Origin: Pseudomonadota bacterium
GTDB lineage: Bacteria > Desulfobacterota > Desulfobacteria > Desulfobacterales > Desulfobacteraceae
DNA: 6,300 nt
Reading direction: 5' to 3'
Assembly (NCBI GenBank): GCA_018812385.1
Contig: JAHJDU010000616.1
Location: 1 to 6,300, forward strand
The translations under genes were made by a program, and so were the position numbers. Below are positions 6,204 to 6,300 of this stretch, one piece after another. Position 1 is the stretch's first letter; every line of letters begins with the position of its first letter. The notes under the pieces were generated by a model, which saw nothing but the letters and a program-made list of their open reading frames with translations, did no database searches and was not told the DNA's origin.

Positions 6204-6300
6204 GTTCAATTGGCTCATCACTTTAAGGGAGCCAGAATCTTGTGCGTTTGTGACAGCTGGTTTGGCAACAACGGGTTGTTCAAACCTGCCCGAAAGCATC
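6204..6300 (+). pseudogene. Internal fragment of a second transposase, 5' part missing
   Basis: One plus-strand frame is open from the end of the insertion sequence to the window edge (codons from 6204). It reads QLAHHFKGARIL, then CVCDSWFGNNGLFKPARKH. The CDSWFGN(x)GLFKP segment resembles the stretch around the second catalytic Asp (the D of DSWF) in DDE-type transposases. It is not similar to the IS4-family transposase next to it. No start codon or N-terminal part exists on this side: the insertion sequence abuts it directly, and beyond the insertion sequence lies the aor-moaD region. It is therefore an old element broken by insertion or deletion. The assignment rests on about 30 residues, and the continuation is outside the window. 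Confidence 0.55.

Noticed and set aside
4881..6211. CAATT on both sides of the insertion sequence as a target duplication
   Set aside because: On the left it touches the element, but on the right it is four bases away. The adjoining bases do not match and five bases is short for this family.
1..6300. CRISPR array, tRNA, rRNA or riboswitch
   Set aside because: No regularly spaced direct repeats, no tRNA-like cloverleaf and no recognisable riboswitch core were seen in the few non-coding stretches.

Overview
The window looks like chromosome from a strictly anaerobic bacterium. The best guess is a sulfate-reducing deltaproteobacterium of the Desulfobacteraceae type. This rests on a tungsten/molybdopterin aldehyde:ferredoxin oxidoreductase, a moderate GC content with AT-rich gaps, and a peptide-type ABC transporter in an order common in that group. 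The taxonomic assignment is inference.

Layout. (1) Positions 1-2543, minus strand: an ABC transporter operon transcribed leftward. It contains two peptide/nickel-type ATPases (DppD-like 2543-1572, DppF-like 1579-575, overlapping by 8 bp), then the N-terminal 162 residues of a family 5 substrate-binding protein that runs off the left edge. No permease genes are in the window. (2) 2544-2768: a 225-bp AT-rich divergent spacer. It holds a 30-bp region with perfect 10-nt inverted arms, a smaller palindrome, and candidate promoters in both directions. (3) 2769-4827, plus strand: a complete AOR-family oxidoreductase (609 aa) overlapping by 8 bp a 78-aa MoaD/ThiS-like sulfur carrier. The carrier starts at TTG and ends in Gly-Gly. 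(4) 4893-6202: a complete 1310-bp IS4-family insertion sequence with perfect 28-bp terminal inverted repeats and an intact 384-aa transposase. A perfect 11-bp hairpin sits over its ribosome binding site. (5) 6203-6300: an in-frame internal fragment of a second, unrelated-looking transposase, cut off on its 5' side by the insertion sequence.

How the parts fit. The oxidoreductase would oxidise aldehydes to acids with reduction of ferredoxin, and the MoaD-like protein would supply sulfur for its pterin cofactor. The divergent transporter probably imports peptides or related small solutes. A link between peptide uptake and disposal of amino-acid-derived aldehydes is plausible but is inferred only from the shared spacer. 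The insertion sequence lies 65 bp after the MoaD-like gene, has no recognisable target duplication, and is flanked on its far side by a broken transposase. The right-hand part of the window therefore looks rearranged, and whatever originally followed the aor-moaD pair may have been displaced. I found nothing that amounts to a wholly new system. The most interesting signals are the operator-like repeat, the RBS-masking hairpin and the rearranged insertion-sequence junction.
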